26,025 bases of DNA from DATKZB01 sp035528235 (GCA_035528235.1 DATKZB010000215.1:1-26025), one strand, 5' to 3'; counted from the stretch's first letter, positions 6,733 through 15,023 are shown. Notes: generated from the sequence alone by a model not told the origin. Translations and numbers: made by a program.

Positions 6733-7458
6733 TTACCGGTCGTCTTTGAGTGTGCGTTGGATGGCGCGGAGTTCGGCGATGGTGTGCCCGGCGCCGCGGG
6801 CGGGGTGGAGGCGCGAGTCCCAGTCGCATCGCCATTCCACGGGGAACTCGACGACGCGGTATCCCTTCCGGACGGCCCGCAGCAGGACCTCGATGTCGAA
6901 CATGAACCCGTCGGTCCGGCAGGCGGCGTAGAGTTCGCGTCCCACGTCGCCGCGGTACACCTTGAAGCCGCACTGGGTGTCGGTCAGGCGTCCCGGCACG
7001 CCCATGGCCAGGCCAACAACCTTGCGGAAGAGCCAGGAGAGCGCGCGGCGGTAGAGGCGTTGGCTGCGGCGCAGGACGCTCTGGGGCAGTTTGCGCGACC
7101 CGTGGGCGATCTCGCACTGGCCGGCGCGGATGGGCTCGATGCCGCGCAGCGCGTTCTCGAACGGCACGCACAGGCCGACGTCGGCGAACATCACCAGGTC
7201 GCCGCGCGTCCCGCCCATGCCGGCGCGGATGGCGTGTCCCTTGCCGCGGTTGGGCGTGTAACGGATGACGCGTCGCTCGACGCCGGGGGGTACCGTGGCG
7301 GCCTCGGCGGCGGCGGCGGTTCCGTCGGGGCTGCCGTCGTCGACCACGATGATCTCGCCCGTCAGGCCGTGCTCCGCCAGAAAGGCGCCCGCGGCTTCCA
7401 CATCGTGGGCCACCTTGTTTTCTTCGCGGAACGCCGGAATGACGATCGAGAGGTCCAT
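6733..7458 (-). CDS. Family 2 glycosyltransferase, dolichyl/polyprenyl-phosphate sugar synthase-like
   Basis: The 241-residue protein starts MDLSIVIPAFREENKV at the ATG 7456-7458; the longer open frame upstream overlaps the cytochrome b gene and is rejected. The GT-A fold is clear: IIVVDDGSPDG (residues 36-46), NRGKGHAIRAG (70-80), FADVGLCVP (91-99), TDTQCGFKVYRG (159-170) and DGFMFDIEVLLRA (183-195). This pattern belongs to ALG5/DPM1-type enzymes that load a sugar from a nucleotide donor onto a polyprenyl phosphate. The usual D-x-D metal motif reads D-V-G here (93-95). There is no membrane helix, as in soluble members of the group. It is last in a four-gene operon, 11 bases after cytochrome b. 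Its product could feed a GT-C enzyme such as that encoded at 2745-4352 (inference). Confidence 0.87.
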   Translation of the reverse strand: MDLSIVIPAFREENKVAHDVEAAGAFLAEHGLTGEIIVVDDGSPDGTAAAAEAATVPPGVERRVIRYTPNRGKGHAIRAGMGGTRGDLVMFADVGLCVPFENALRGIEPIRAGQCEIAHGSRKLPQSVLRRSQRLYRRALSWLFRKVVGLAMGVPGRLTDTQCGFKVYRGDVGRELYAACRTDGFMFDIEVLLRAVRKGYRVVEFPVEWRCDWDSRLHPARGAGHTIAELRAIQRTLKDDR

Positions 7459-7469
7459 GGAGGGGCGGA

Positions 7470-8177
7470 TCAGCCCGGCTGAGACTCCTTCTCGTCGCCG
7501 CCCGCGTGCGGGCCCCACAGCGGGTGGTACCGTCTGGCCCAGGCGGAACTGGCGCGGCCCCAGACGATGGCCCCCAGGCCGCCCGGCTTCGCGAGCGTCG
7601 TGACGTACGCGTGCCAGATGGTGGCGATGACGAGAACGAGCGTCGAGTAGCGGTGGACGTGGTACATGAGGTGCTGGCCATACTGGCCGAGCAGCGGCAC
7701 CATACTGAGGAGCATCGACAAGAGGGCCACGAGCGCCAGCAGCCCAGCCATCCAGAAGTAGATCTTGCCGTTGGCGTTGAACCGTCCGGCGGGCAGGTCG
7801 CCCCGGGTGGAGCAACATCCGCCGGCGCGCATCCAGCGGCCGTCGTGTGCGGCGAAGGCGTGGTCGGCCGCCCACGTCAGGAGCATCACGCCCACGCACA
7901 CCGAGAAGACCGCGCCGCAGGTCGTGTGGATCATCAGCGTGTAGCCGCTCATCGGTCCGTCCCATCCGATGGCCGCCCAGAAGCCCGTCAGCGCCAGCAC
8001 CAGGAACGTCGCCAGCAGCGCCGCGTGGACCAGCCGTTCCCACAGGTTGTACCGGCGGACGCGGCGCTCGCCGTGACCGGGATGCGGCTGCCGGCGGGCG
8101 ACGAGTACGTAGTGCAGCGGACACGCCAGCACGGCGCCGCCGATGCCCAGGACCGAGAGAATCTGAAAGAGGCTCAT
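7470..8177 (-). CDS. Membrane cytochrome b (formate dehydrogenase gamma / NiFe-hydrogenase b-type)
   Basis: The 235-residue product starts MSLFQILSVLG; a 22-residue upstream extension would overlap the previous gene and is not preferred. It has five hydrophobic segments (about 4-26, 50-70, 84-104, 139-160 and 172-194). Four histidines in the later helices fit bis-His ligation of two b hemes: H51 (WERLVH), H84 (MIHTTCG), H175 (YHVHRYS) and H189 (IWHAYV). GRFNANGKIYFW (131-142) and the C-terminal HPLWGP are family signatures. Such subunits pass electrons between the quinone pool and a periplasmic redox partner. Here the partner is almost certainly the heptaheme cytochrome encoded 13 bases upstream. 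Direction of electron flow cannot be read from sequence. Confidence 0.88.
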   Translation of the reverse strand: MSLFQILSVLGIGGAVLACPLHYVLVARRQPHPGHGERRVRRYNLWERLVHAALLATFLVLALTGFWAAIGWDGPMSGYTLMIHTTCGAVFSVCVGVMLLTWAADHAFAAHDGRWMRAGGCCSTRGDLPAGRFNANGKIYFWMAGLLALVALLSMLLSMVPLLGQYGQHLMYHVHRYSTLVLVIATIWHAYVTTLAKPGGLGAIVWGRASSAWARRYHPLWGPHAGGDEKESQPG

Positions 8178-8190
8178 GCGTTTATCCCAC

Positions 8191-10299
8191 TCAGGCAGGC
8201 CCCGGAGGAGCCTTCTTGCCGGCCCAGCGGAGCATCGCGGCAAGGCCCATGAAGACGTACAGGACCAGCACGGCTGCCATCAGGCCGGCCGTCGTGAAGC
8301 CGACCACCTTGAACATCGGCCGGAACATGTACGACATGGCCCAGGCTTGGAGCTGGAGCTCGTCGCGACCCTGGAACTCGTACATCGCCATGACGACCGG
8401 CGCCCCGATCCGGGCCGGCGAGGGCACCTCGACCTCGCCGAAGGCGACGGGCGCCCCGAAACCGTGGCAGTCGGTGCATCCGCCCACGCCGAGCGACTGG
8501 CCGGCCGCCCGGACGTTGTGGGCGATGGGCCAGGCCGCGGGCCGGGCGGCCTCATGGTCGCCGGCGGCCAGCGTGCCGTCGGCCGCCAGGCGGTACAGCC
8601 GGCCCTGGCAGACGTAGCCGAACTCGGCCTTGGCGTCCTTCGCCTTGAGGGCTGCCAGGACGGCCGCGATGCGCTTGGCCGTGAGGCGTTTCTTGGGTTT
8701 CTCCGCGACGGGCGCCGGCGTCTCGGCGGCGGGCGCGGCAGGGGCGTCGCCGGCATCGCCGGGCTCGCCGGGTTCGCCGGCGTCGGTCTTGGCGGACTCG
8801 GGCTTCTCGGGCGCGGGTGTTTCGGCGGGTGGCGTGGCGGCCGCGGGCTCGGCCGGGGCGGCCTCGGCCTCGTCGTCGGTCAGGTCGGCGGCAAAGGCGT
8901 CCTTGGCCATCTCGTAGACGGCGTCGGGCGCCAGCGGCACGACCTTGTCGGCGTCGATGCGGCACCAGAAGGCCGGCCAGATCATCCGTTGCGGGCCGAT
9001 CGTGCCGTCGTAGTCGCGCCGGGCGTATACCGGCTCGACGATGTACGGCATGGCGTCGGGGCCGCGGTGAGGGCCCTGGAACTCAATCAGGTGGGCCATC
9101 GACGTCTGGACGCGGCGGGTCGTGCCGGTGGGGTACGGCCCCGAGTGGCACGTCGTGCACGCCAGGTGCTCCAGGTGGATGGTCGGCAGGCCGACGTGCT
9201 GGGGCACGGGGGCGCCCAGGCGTCCGCCCATGGTGTTCGACCCGGCGACGGCCGACTCGGCGCCGAGGTGGCATCCGCGGCAGGTGAGCGTGGCCAGTTG
9301 CGGGTCGGTCTTGCCGGCGGGTTCGCCCTCGTAGTTGCGGGTCGTCTGGTGGTCGAGACCGTTGCGGTGGCAGTCGGCGCAGGCCAAGCCGGCCCGGGTG
9401 TGGACGTCTTCGTCGGTCTTCCAGGGCTCGGGCGCCCCGGGGCCCACCTGGACGCTGCTATGGCAGAAGTAGCATCGGGCGTTGGGCGGCCGGGCGGGCA
9501 GGTCGAAGAACGCGCGGCCCTTGGAGTCGAGTTTCGACTCCTGGTACGCGACGCTCGGCGCCCGCTTGGCGGCCCGTTCGTCCTCGGGCCCCATGAAGGG
9601 GTCGTAGGAGGGCGGCATGCCGGCGGCGGCGCCCGAGACGGTGGCGAAGTCGGTGCAGGCGGCACCGGCCCACATGAAGTTCTGGCCGGCCACCTGGAGG
9701 TACCACTCGATGTGGTCGTACGTGGCGGCGCCGCTGTGGCACGCGCCGCAGTTGATTTCGAGTTTGCCGGAGACGAGCCACCGCGCGGCGGGGTCCTTGA
9801 CGGCGGTTTCCTCGCCCGGTCCGCCGCCGGGCATGTGGTGGCCGAACATCAGGCTGAACGTCCAGGGCGTCATGCCGATGTCGGCCGGCCGCCAGGTGTT
9901 GGGCCACGCCCGGTACGACAGCGGTATCTGCGTGCCGGTCCGTGGGTCGGTCAGGATCCACGGTTCGCCGGGGCGGCCGGGGTCGACGGCGGGGTCGGTG
10001 GCATTGGAGTGCCAGCCCTTTCGGACCTGGGCGTAGTCGTGGCACTTGGTGCACGAGGTCCGGTACGAGAAGGGCAGGACGGGGTCGTCGTCGGGCTTGA
10101 CGGGGTTGTTCTCGGTGTCGAGCAGGGGGAGCCAATGGATGAAGGTGGCCCGGCTGCCGGTGTGGTGCGTCAGTTTGCTCTCGGCGGCGGTGGCCGGCGC
10201 GAGTCCGGCGGCGAGCACGATGGCCGCAACCGTCAGGGCGACGGCGGGGCCCCGCGCGCCTCGCCGGGCCGCCGCGCGGCAAGTCGATGGGCGTGTCAT
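8191..10299 (-). CDS. Seven-heme c-type cytochrome, exported and C-terminally membrane-anchored
   Basis: The 702-residue product starts at the ATG 10297-10299, just after the upstream stop and behind GAGG; the much longer open frame upstream is a shadow. Residues 1-40 are a signal peptide (PAVALTVAAIVLAAG, then PATAAES). Seven CxxCH heme sites are visible, with first Cys near residues 83 (CTKCH), 184 (CGACH), 276 (CYFCH), 307 (CADCH), 340 (CRGCH), 381 (CTTCH) and 608 (CTDCH). An Ala/Pro/Glu-rich linker (about 473-536) separates the first six from the last. One transmembrane helix near 665-690 anchors the C-terminus, leaving a short basic tail inside. I do not recognise a named multiheme enzyme family; many extra histidines could serve as distal ligands. 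With cytochrome b it would form a periplasm-facing electron-transfer module. Confidence 0.9.
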   Translation of the reverse strand: MTRPSTCRAAARRGARGPAVALTVAAIVLAAGLAPATAAESKLTHHTGSRATFIHWLPLLDTENNPVKPDDDPVLPFSYRTSCTKCHDYAQVRKGWHSNATDPAVDPGRPGEPWILTDPRTGTQIPLSYRAWPNTWRPADIGMTPWTFSLMFGHHMPGGGPGEETAVKDPAARWLVSGKLEINCGACHSGAATYDHIEWYLQVAGQNFMWAGAACTDFATVSGAAAGMPPSYDPFMGPEDERAAKRAPSVAYQESKLDSKGRAFFDLPARPPNARCYFCHSSVQVGPGAPEPWKTDEDVHTRAGLACADCHRNGLDHQTTRNYEGEPAGKTDPQLATLTCRGCHLGAESAVAGSNTMGGRLGAPVPQHVGLPTIHLEHLACTTCHSGPYPTGTTRRVQTSMAHLIEFQGPHRGPDAMPYIVEPVYARRDYDGTIGPQRMIWPAFWCRIDADKVVPLAPDAVYEMAKDAFAADLTDDEAEAAPAEPAAATPPAETPAPEKPESAKTDAGEPGEPGDAGDAPAAPAAETPAPVAEKPKKRLTAKRIAAVLAALKAKDAKAEFGYVCQGRLYRLAADGTLAAGDHEAARPAAWPIAHNVRAAGQSLGVGGCTDCHGFGAPVAFGEVEVPSPARIGAPVVMAMYEFQGRDELQLQAWAMSYMFRPMFKVVGFTTAGLMAAVLVLYVFMGLAAMLRWAGKKAPPGPA

Positions 10300-10307
10300 C
10301 GGTGGCC

Positions 10308-11690
10308 TCAAACCTTGAAGTCCTCTTCGGTGAATTCCAAGGTCTTGCGCGCCTCGACGGCCTCGTTGGCCTTGAGGCACATGACGGCGGTCTCGTACGC
10401 CACGTCGGCCGGGCAGTTCAGTTTGCCCTTGCCGCGCACCGCGTCGAAGAAGTTCGCCAGGTGCGCCTTGTGGTACGTCTCCTCGACGTCGATGTTGAAC
10501 ATGAAGGCGGTGGGCGGCACGGACTTGTAGACGCTCATGATGGCGTCGGCGGCGGTCTTGGGTTCCTCGGTCTTGGCGGCCGGGTCGGGGACTTTCAGGA
10601 TGTACCCCTTGTCGACCCACGGCTGCCAGGCGTGTTTGCCGTCCTTGGCGGGCAGGTGCCCCTCGGCGTACACGCGGCACTGGGTGGGCGACTCGGAGAT
10701 CGTGAGGGTGCCCTCGTCGCCCATGAACGACTCGTAGTAGCCGCGCGCGCTCGTGGTCGACAGCGTCTGGTAGAACGCCCGGACGATGCCGTGGGCGGTG
10801 GTGAACTCGTAGATGGCGAGGATGTTGTCGTAGAGTTCGTATTCCTTCCAGTAATCGGTGCCGCCGCTGGCCTGGACGGACTTGGGCTTGCCGTCGATGA
10901 ACCACGGGAAGACGTCGACCTGGTGGCTGCCGAGGTCCTCCATGGGTCCGCCGCCGTACTTTTTGAAGAACCGCCAGTTGCGGAACTCGAACATGTTCTT
11001 GAAGCCGTACTTCTGGAGCGCGGCCTCTGGGATTTCGTACTTGTCGGGGAATCCCTTGGGTGCGGCGGCGGCGGTGGATCGGTTCCACTGGCCGTAGATG
11101 TGGGTGATGCGTCCGCAGAGTTTGGCCTCGTCGAGGAGTTTCTGCTTGGCCATGATGTACCGCGGGTTCGAGCGGCGTTGGTGGCCGATCTGGAGGAGTT
11201 TGCCGGTTTCCCTGGCCGCCAGCACCATCTGCTTGGCCTTCCCGAGGTCGTTCGACATCTCCTTCTCGCAGTAAACGTGCTTGCCGGCCTTCAGGCACGC
11301 GATGGCGTGCTCGGCGTGCATGAAGTCGGGCGTGGCCACGATGACGGCCTGGATGTCCTTTTCCTTGTCGAGCATGTCCTCGTACTTCTCGTACACGTTG
11401 ACCGTGTGGCCGTAGGCCTTGAGGCGGCGCGACGTGTACCGCTGGCTGTATTCCCAGATGTCGCAGACGGCCTTGAACTGGATGCCCTCGATCTTGATGA
11501 CCTGCTCGATGAGGACTCGGCCCTGGGTGCCGGCCCCGAGGATAGCGATGTTGAGGGGGGCCGCGCCGGCATCGGCGGCCCGCAGAATCGTGGGCGCCAT
11601 AACGAGACCGGCCCCGACGACGGCGGTCGATTTCAGGAAATCGCGCCGGTTAACGCCCGTGCTCGAACGGTTGGGTTGGGAGTGGTTCAT
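10308..11690 (-). CDS. Tat-exported Gfo/Idh/MocA family oxidoreductase
   Basis: The 460-residue product is read from the ATG 11688-11690, with GGAGG about 11 bases upstream; an earlier in-frame start would run through the promoter. The N-terminus carries a twin-arginine motif (NRRDFLKS) and a hydrophobic stretch ending RAADAG. The Rossmann dinucleotide motif is LNIAILGAGTQG (about 46-58). The catalytic-lysine motif reads CEKEMS (about 140) where most relatives have EKP; the Lys is kept. The substrate-side motif EDLGSHQVDVF (about 252-262) keeps the D-x-G-x-H-x-x-D pattern. These enzymes oxidise or reduce sugar hydroxyls using NAD(P), sometimes tightly bound when exported. It is first in an operon with the heptaheme cytochrome c, cytochrome b and a glycosyltransferase, an unusual setting. 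The substrate is unknown. Confidence 0.9.
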   Translation of the reverse strand: MNHSQPNRSSTGVNRRDFLKSTAVVGAGLVMAPTILRAADAGAAPLNIAILGAGTQGRVLIEQVIKIEGIQFKAVCDIWEYSQRYTSRRLKAYGHTVNVYEKYEDMLDKEKDIQAVIVATPDFMHAEHAIACLKAGKHVYCEKEMSNDLGKAKQMVLAARETGKLLQIGHQRRSNPRYIMAKQKLLDEAKLCGRITHIYGQWNRSTAAAAPKGFPDKYEIPEAALQKYGFKNMFEFRNWRFFKKYGGGPMEDLGSHQVDVFPWFIDGKPKSVQASGGTDYWKEYELYDNILAIYEFTTAHGIVRAFYQTLSTTSARGYYESFMGDEGTLTISESPTQCRVYAEGHLPAKDGKHAWQPWVDKGYILKVPDPAAKTEEPKTAADAIMSVYKSVPPTAFMFNIDVEETYHKAHLANFFDAVRGKGKLNCPADVAYETAVMCLKANEAVEARKTLEFTEEDFKV

Positions 11691-11766
11691 CGGCCTTCGG
11701 ACCTCCACTAGGGGTTCGCTCCGCATTCGTGTCGCCGGTCGCCATCGCCGACGACCGGAGGCGGCT

Positions 11767-11794
11767 ATTGTACCGGTTCTCCGGAAAATGCCAA
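11767..11794 (-). promoter_or_regulatory. Sigma70-type promoter for the Gfo/Idh-cytochrome operon
   Basis: On the minus strand TTGGCA (11789-11794, 5 of 6) is followed after 16 bases by TACAAT (11767-11772, 5 of 6), giving a transcription start near 11760 and a leader of about 70 bases. This is the best promoter match in the window. The rest of the 11691-12012 gap shows a near-palindrome at 11888-11907 and the hairpin at 11955-11995, but no gene. Confidence 0.65.
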
Positions 11795-11954
11795 GCACTC
11801 TCCCGTGAATATTGACGGGCCGGCCGGCGTTTCCGTCACTATAAACCGCCACGCCGCGCGGCCGTAACGGTCTTTCCCGCGTTGCTGCCCGTCGCCGCGG
11901 CGGCGGGTAAACGAAGGCGTTCCATAGGTATCTCGTCGGGCGGGACGAAATCAC

Positions 11955-11995
11955 GCGGGGTGCTACTGGCGGGCAAGCTGCCAGCGGCACCCCGC
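11955..11995. repeat. GGGTGCYACTGGCGG-type hairpin, probable terminator of the HEAT-TIM gene
   Basis: GCGGGGTGC (11955-11963) pairs with GCACCCCGC (11987-11995), continued by an inner CTGGC/GCCAG stem (11966-11970 and 11980-11984). It lies 17 bases past the stop of the minus-strand HEAT/TIM-barrel gene. The core GGGTGCTACTGGCGG is nearly identical to GGGTGCCACTGGCGG after the fucosidase gene (25714-25728), so it is also a dispersed repeat. Confidence 0.55.
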
Positions 11996-12012
11996 ACCCG
12001 TGGCTTACGGTG

Positions 12013-14907
12013 TTACTTCGCCAGTTTGGCGGCGGTGGCGTTGAAGTATTCGACGCACTTGGCGATCTCGGGCACCGAGTTGTCCCAGTTGTGCTCGTAT
12101 TCGATAGAGAAGGTGCCCTTGAACCCCTGTCGCTTCAGTTCCGTCAGGATGGCCTCGACGTTGGCCTTGCCGGTGCCCCAGGGCACGTCGTGGCCGCCGC
12201 CCATCTGGTTGAGGTCCTTGAAGTGGAACGAGACGATGCGGCCTTCGAGTTTCTTGACGGCCTCCAGCGGGTCGATGCCCGACCGCATCCAGTGTCCGGT
12301 GTCGGCGCAGGCGCCGATGCGTTTGGAGTGGCCCTTGGTGTTCTCGAGGACCTTGTCGGGGTTCCAGTAGTGCGACGGTTTGGGGTGGTTGTGCAGGGCG
12401 ACGTTGATCTTATATTCCTCGCACAGTTTATCGAGGGTGTCGAAGGCGTCGTCGCCGGGCTCGGACACGATGGTCGTGATGCCGACCTTCTTGGCGAACT
12501 CGAAGACCTTGCGCGACTCGGCCTCGTTCTTCGAGAGGCCCACAACGCCGTAGTTGACGATGGTGATGCCCTTGGACTTGGCCTTGTTGACCATGGTGGC
12601 GATGTCGGCGTCCGACATGCCGTGATCCACCTTGGCGTCGCTCTCCTTGCTCAGGCGTTGGCCGGGATAAATCTCGACATATTTCAGACCTATCGATGCG
12701 GTCTTGTCGACGGCCTCGGAGAAGGTGAACCGGTTGAAACTGTAGACCTGCGTGCCCAGCCGCCAGCCCAGTTTCACGGCGCCGGCGTCCGAGACGGCCT
12801 TGGCGGGGCGGGGCGCGGCGTACAGGCGGACGCCCACGTCCCGGGCAGCCGCTTTCTTCGGCCCGCCCGCCTTCTTCAGCAGGTCCTCGGCCTCCTTGCG
12901 GACGTTCTTGTCCTTGCTGACGTCCAGGACCTTCTGCATGGCGTCGCGGACGACCTCCTTGCCGTGGCCGCCCAGGTTCTTGGCGATCTTGACGGCGGCG
13001 GCGGCGGCCTCGTTCTGGAGGTCCTTGTCGTCCAGCGCCGGCAGCACCATCTGGAGGGCCTCGACGGTCTTGACGTTGCCCAGGCCGCCCAGGACCTGTT
13101 TCTTCTCGTCGGGCCGCTTGGCGGCGGCCATGGCCTCGGCGTACATCTTCAGTTGGTCGGCGGCGGCCACGTCCTTCAAGCCGGCCAGGCGGATGTACCC
13201 GCGAAGCGCCAGCACCTGGTGCGTGGCGTTGGAGGCCGTCTTGGCGATGTCCAGCAGCGGCGGCGCTGCGGCGACGTCCGGCCAGTCGGCCAGCGACCGG
13301 ATGGCCGCGTCCTGGACGCCCGCGTCGGCGTCCTTGACGGCGCCCGAGACGGCGGCGAGGGCCTCGGCCCCCCCGGCCCGCGACAGGGCCCGGATGAGCA
13401 CGGCCTTGGCCTTGGCATCGGCGCCGCCCACGGCCGCCAGGATGGCCTTGACGCAAGGCCCCTTGTCGGCGGCCCGGGTGCAGATGGCCCCGAGGGCCCG
13501 GCCGGCGGCGTCGCGGTCGGCGTCGTCCTTGGCCTGGCCGACGAGTTTCACGAGGTCGGGCGCCGACTTCTCGTCGGCGAGAACCTCCAGGGCCTTGATC
13601 GATTCCTGGCGGATGCCGCCGTCGGCGTCGGCGGCCGCCTTCAGCAGCGCCGGCACGGCCTTGGCGGCGCGGCGGGCGCCGAGGCTGCGGATGGCCTCCT
13701 TGCGGATGGGGGCGTCGCCCTTTTCGGCGAGGCCGAGCAGGGCGTCGTTGACGTCGGCGGCGGGCAGTTGGTCAAGGCTGCGGCGGGCGTCATTGGCCAG
13801 GGGCCCGCCGGCGGCGGCCAACTGGGTGAGCATCGGCAGCGTCGAGGCGTTGCCCAGCCGGCCCATGGCCATGACGGCGGCCTTCTTGACGGCCTCGTTC
13901 TCGGCGCCGGCGGCCTTGACGACGGCCGGCAGGGCCGAGGCGTCGCCGCGCGTGGCCAGGTCGTCGAGCAGCATGGCCTGGGTGGGCGCGGGCAACTTCG
14001 GCAGCAAGTCGACCAGGGCCTTGGTCGTCTGCGGGCCGGAGACCTCTCGGAGGAACCGGAGGGCGGCGGCCTGCATCTCGGCGTCGGTGCCGGTCAGGAT
14101 TTCGGTCAGCAGGGGGAGGGTCTTGTCGCCTCCGGCCGCCACGATGCCTCGCAGGGCCGCCATCCGGACGTGCTTGGCCTCGGTGGGCTTGAACATGTCC
14201 TGGTAGATGGCGGCGGCGTCGGCGTTCTTCTTCTCGGCCAGCAGGCGGTCGGCGCACAGCAGGTACGCGTCGGCGATGACGGCCCTGAGGCGGTCGTCGG
14301 CGCCGGCCCGGGCGGCGGCGAGGGCCTTGACGGCTTCGGATCCGCCGATGCGGCCCAGAGCCCCCGCGGCGGCCGAGGCGGTGGGCACGTCCTTGTTCTT
14401 CAGCAGGCCCCCTAGCGCGCCGAGGGCCTTGGCGTCTTGCCGCATGCCCAACGAGTTGATGATGCCGATCTTCTGCTCGGGGCTGGCCTTGCCGATGGCG
14501 GCGCGCATGGCGGCGGTGGCGGCGTCGTCGGGTATGCGCTCCAGGGCGTAGCGGGCGATGTCCGAGAGTTCCTTGTCGAGCAGCAGGGCCGTCAGGGCGG
14601 GCACCTCCTTGGCGGTGCCGACGATGCTCAACTGGCGGCAGACGAACCGCTTGGCGTCGGGCGTGGCGTTGGACCCGAGCAGGCCGGCCAGCGTGGCCCG
14701 GAGTTTGTCGCGCTCGGGGCCCTTGGCGTCGCGGACGGTGTACTCAATCAGCGTCAGGTGCTCGCGGTTCTCGCCGAACTTGAACTTCGGCAGGTCTTTG
14801 AGGGCCTGGTCGAGCGTCGGCTCGGCGGCCGGCGCCGCGGCGGTGAACCACGCGCACAGGGCGATGAGGGCGATCAGGGCGACGAGTGTTCCTCTGCGGC
14901 GACCCAT
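12013..14907 (-). CDS. Secreted HEAT-repeat protein fused to a xylose-isomerase-like (AP endonuclease 2-type) TIM barrel
   Basis: The 964-residue product begins at an ATG behind AAGGAG. Residues 1 to about 28 form a signal peptide (long LIALIAL core, AAPAAE end). Residues about 30-690 are a continuous array of HEAT-like helical pairs, roughly fifteen or more, rich in Ala/Asp/Lys with the recurring pattern A-x-x-A-L-G-x-(I/L). Residues about 710-964 are a sugar isomerase/epimerase-like TIM barrel starting WRLGTQVYSFNRFTF. Likely metal ligands are visible: Glu in IVSEPGDD (about 812), ADTGHW (about 869), SFHFKD (about 894) and Glu in FSIEYEHN (about 935). TIM barrels of this fold isomerise sugars or, as in the DgpC/CarC-type C-glycoside deglycosidases, cleave 3-oxo-glycosides. 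An exported copy would act on unphosphorylated sugar. The gene is a single unit between two Gfo/Idh loci on the same strand. Confidence 0.88.
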   Translation of the reverse strand: MGRRRGTLVALIALIALCAWFTAAAPAAEPTLDQALKDLPKFKFGENREHLTLIEYTVRDAKGPERDKLRATLAGLLGSNATPDAKRFVCRQLSIVGTAKEVPALTALLLDKELSDIARYALERIPDDAATAAMRAAIGKASPEQKIGIINSLGMRQDAKALGALGGLLKNKDVPTASAAAGALGRIGGSEAVKALAAARAGADDRLRAVIADAYLLCADRLLAEKKNADAAAIYQDMFKPTEAKHVRMAALRGIVAAGGDKTLPLLTEILTGTDAEMQAAALRFLREVSGPQTTKALVDLLPKLPAPTQAMLLDDLATRGDASALPAVVKAAGAENEAVKKAAVMAMGRLGNASTLPMLTQLAAAGGPLANDARRSLDQLPAADVNDALLGLAEKGDAPIRKEAIRSLGARRAAKAVPALLKAAADADGGIRQESIKALEVLADEKSAPDLVKLVGQAKDDADRDAAGRALGAICTRAADKGPCVKAILAAVGGADAKAKAVLIRALSRAGGAEALAAVSGAVKDADAGVQDAAIRSLADWPDVAAAPPLLDIAKTASNATHQVLALRGYIRLAGLKDVAAADQLKMYAEAMAAAKRPDEKKQVLGGLGNVKTVEALQMVLPALDDKDLQNEAAAAAVKIAKNLGGHGKEVVRDAMQKVLDVSKDKNVRKEAEDLLKKAGGPKKAAARDVGVRLYAAPRPAKAVSDAGAVKLGWRLGTQVYSFNRFTFSEAVDKTASIGLKYVEIYPGQRLSKESDAKVDHGMSDADIATMVNKAKSKGITIVNYGVVGLSKNEAESRKVFEFAKKVGITTIVSEPGDDAFDTLDKLCEEYKINVALHNHPKPSHYWNPDKVLENTKGHSKRIGACADTGHWMRSGIDPLEAVKKLEGRIVSFHFKDLNQMGGGHDVPWGTGKANVEAILTELKRQGFKGTFSIEYEHNWDNSVPEIAKCVEYFNATAAKLAK

Positions 14908-14993
14908 GGTTGGGCTCCTTCTTCTATCTGGTAGGTTCGGCGGGTCCCCCGGGGGCCCGCGTGGTCCGTCGGCCCGCTCTCCAGTCGCGGTCC

Positions 14994-15023
14994 ATTCTCG
15001 TTAAAGGCAAGCGCGTGGGTCAA
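14994..15023 (-). promoter_or_regulatory. Possible promoter for the HEAT-TIM gene
   Basis: On the minus strand TTGACC (15018-15023, 5 of 6) and GAGAAT (14994-14999, 4 of 6) are separated by 18 bases, leaving a leader of roughly 80 bases before the ATG at 14907. The -10 element is weak, so this is tentative. Confidence 0.4.

Noticed and set aside
8176..10530. Long plus-strand open frame (784 codons) opposite the cytochrome c gene
   Set aside because: Shadow of the heptaheme cytochrome, whose seven CxxCH motifs fix the true strand and frame.
10300..11298. Upstream extension of the cytochrome c frame to 11298
   Set aside because: The added peptide is Arg/His/Pro-rich, overlaps the Gfo/Idh gene and would bury the signal peptide.
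12010..14415. Long plus-strand open frame (801 codons) opposite the HEAT-repeat gene
   Set aside because: It mirrors a GC-rich coding gene; the peptide is Val/Gly/Leu-rich without domain features, and the minus-strand protein is clearly real.
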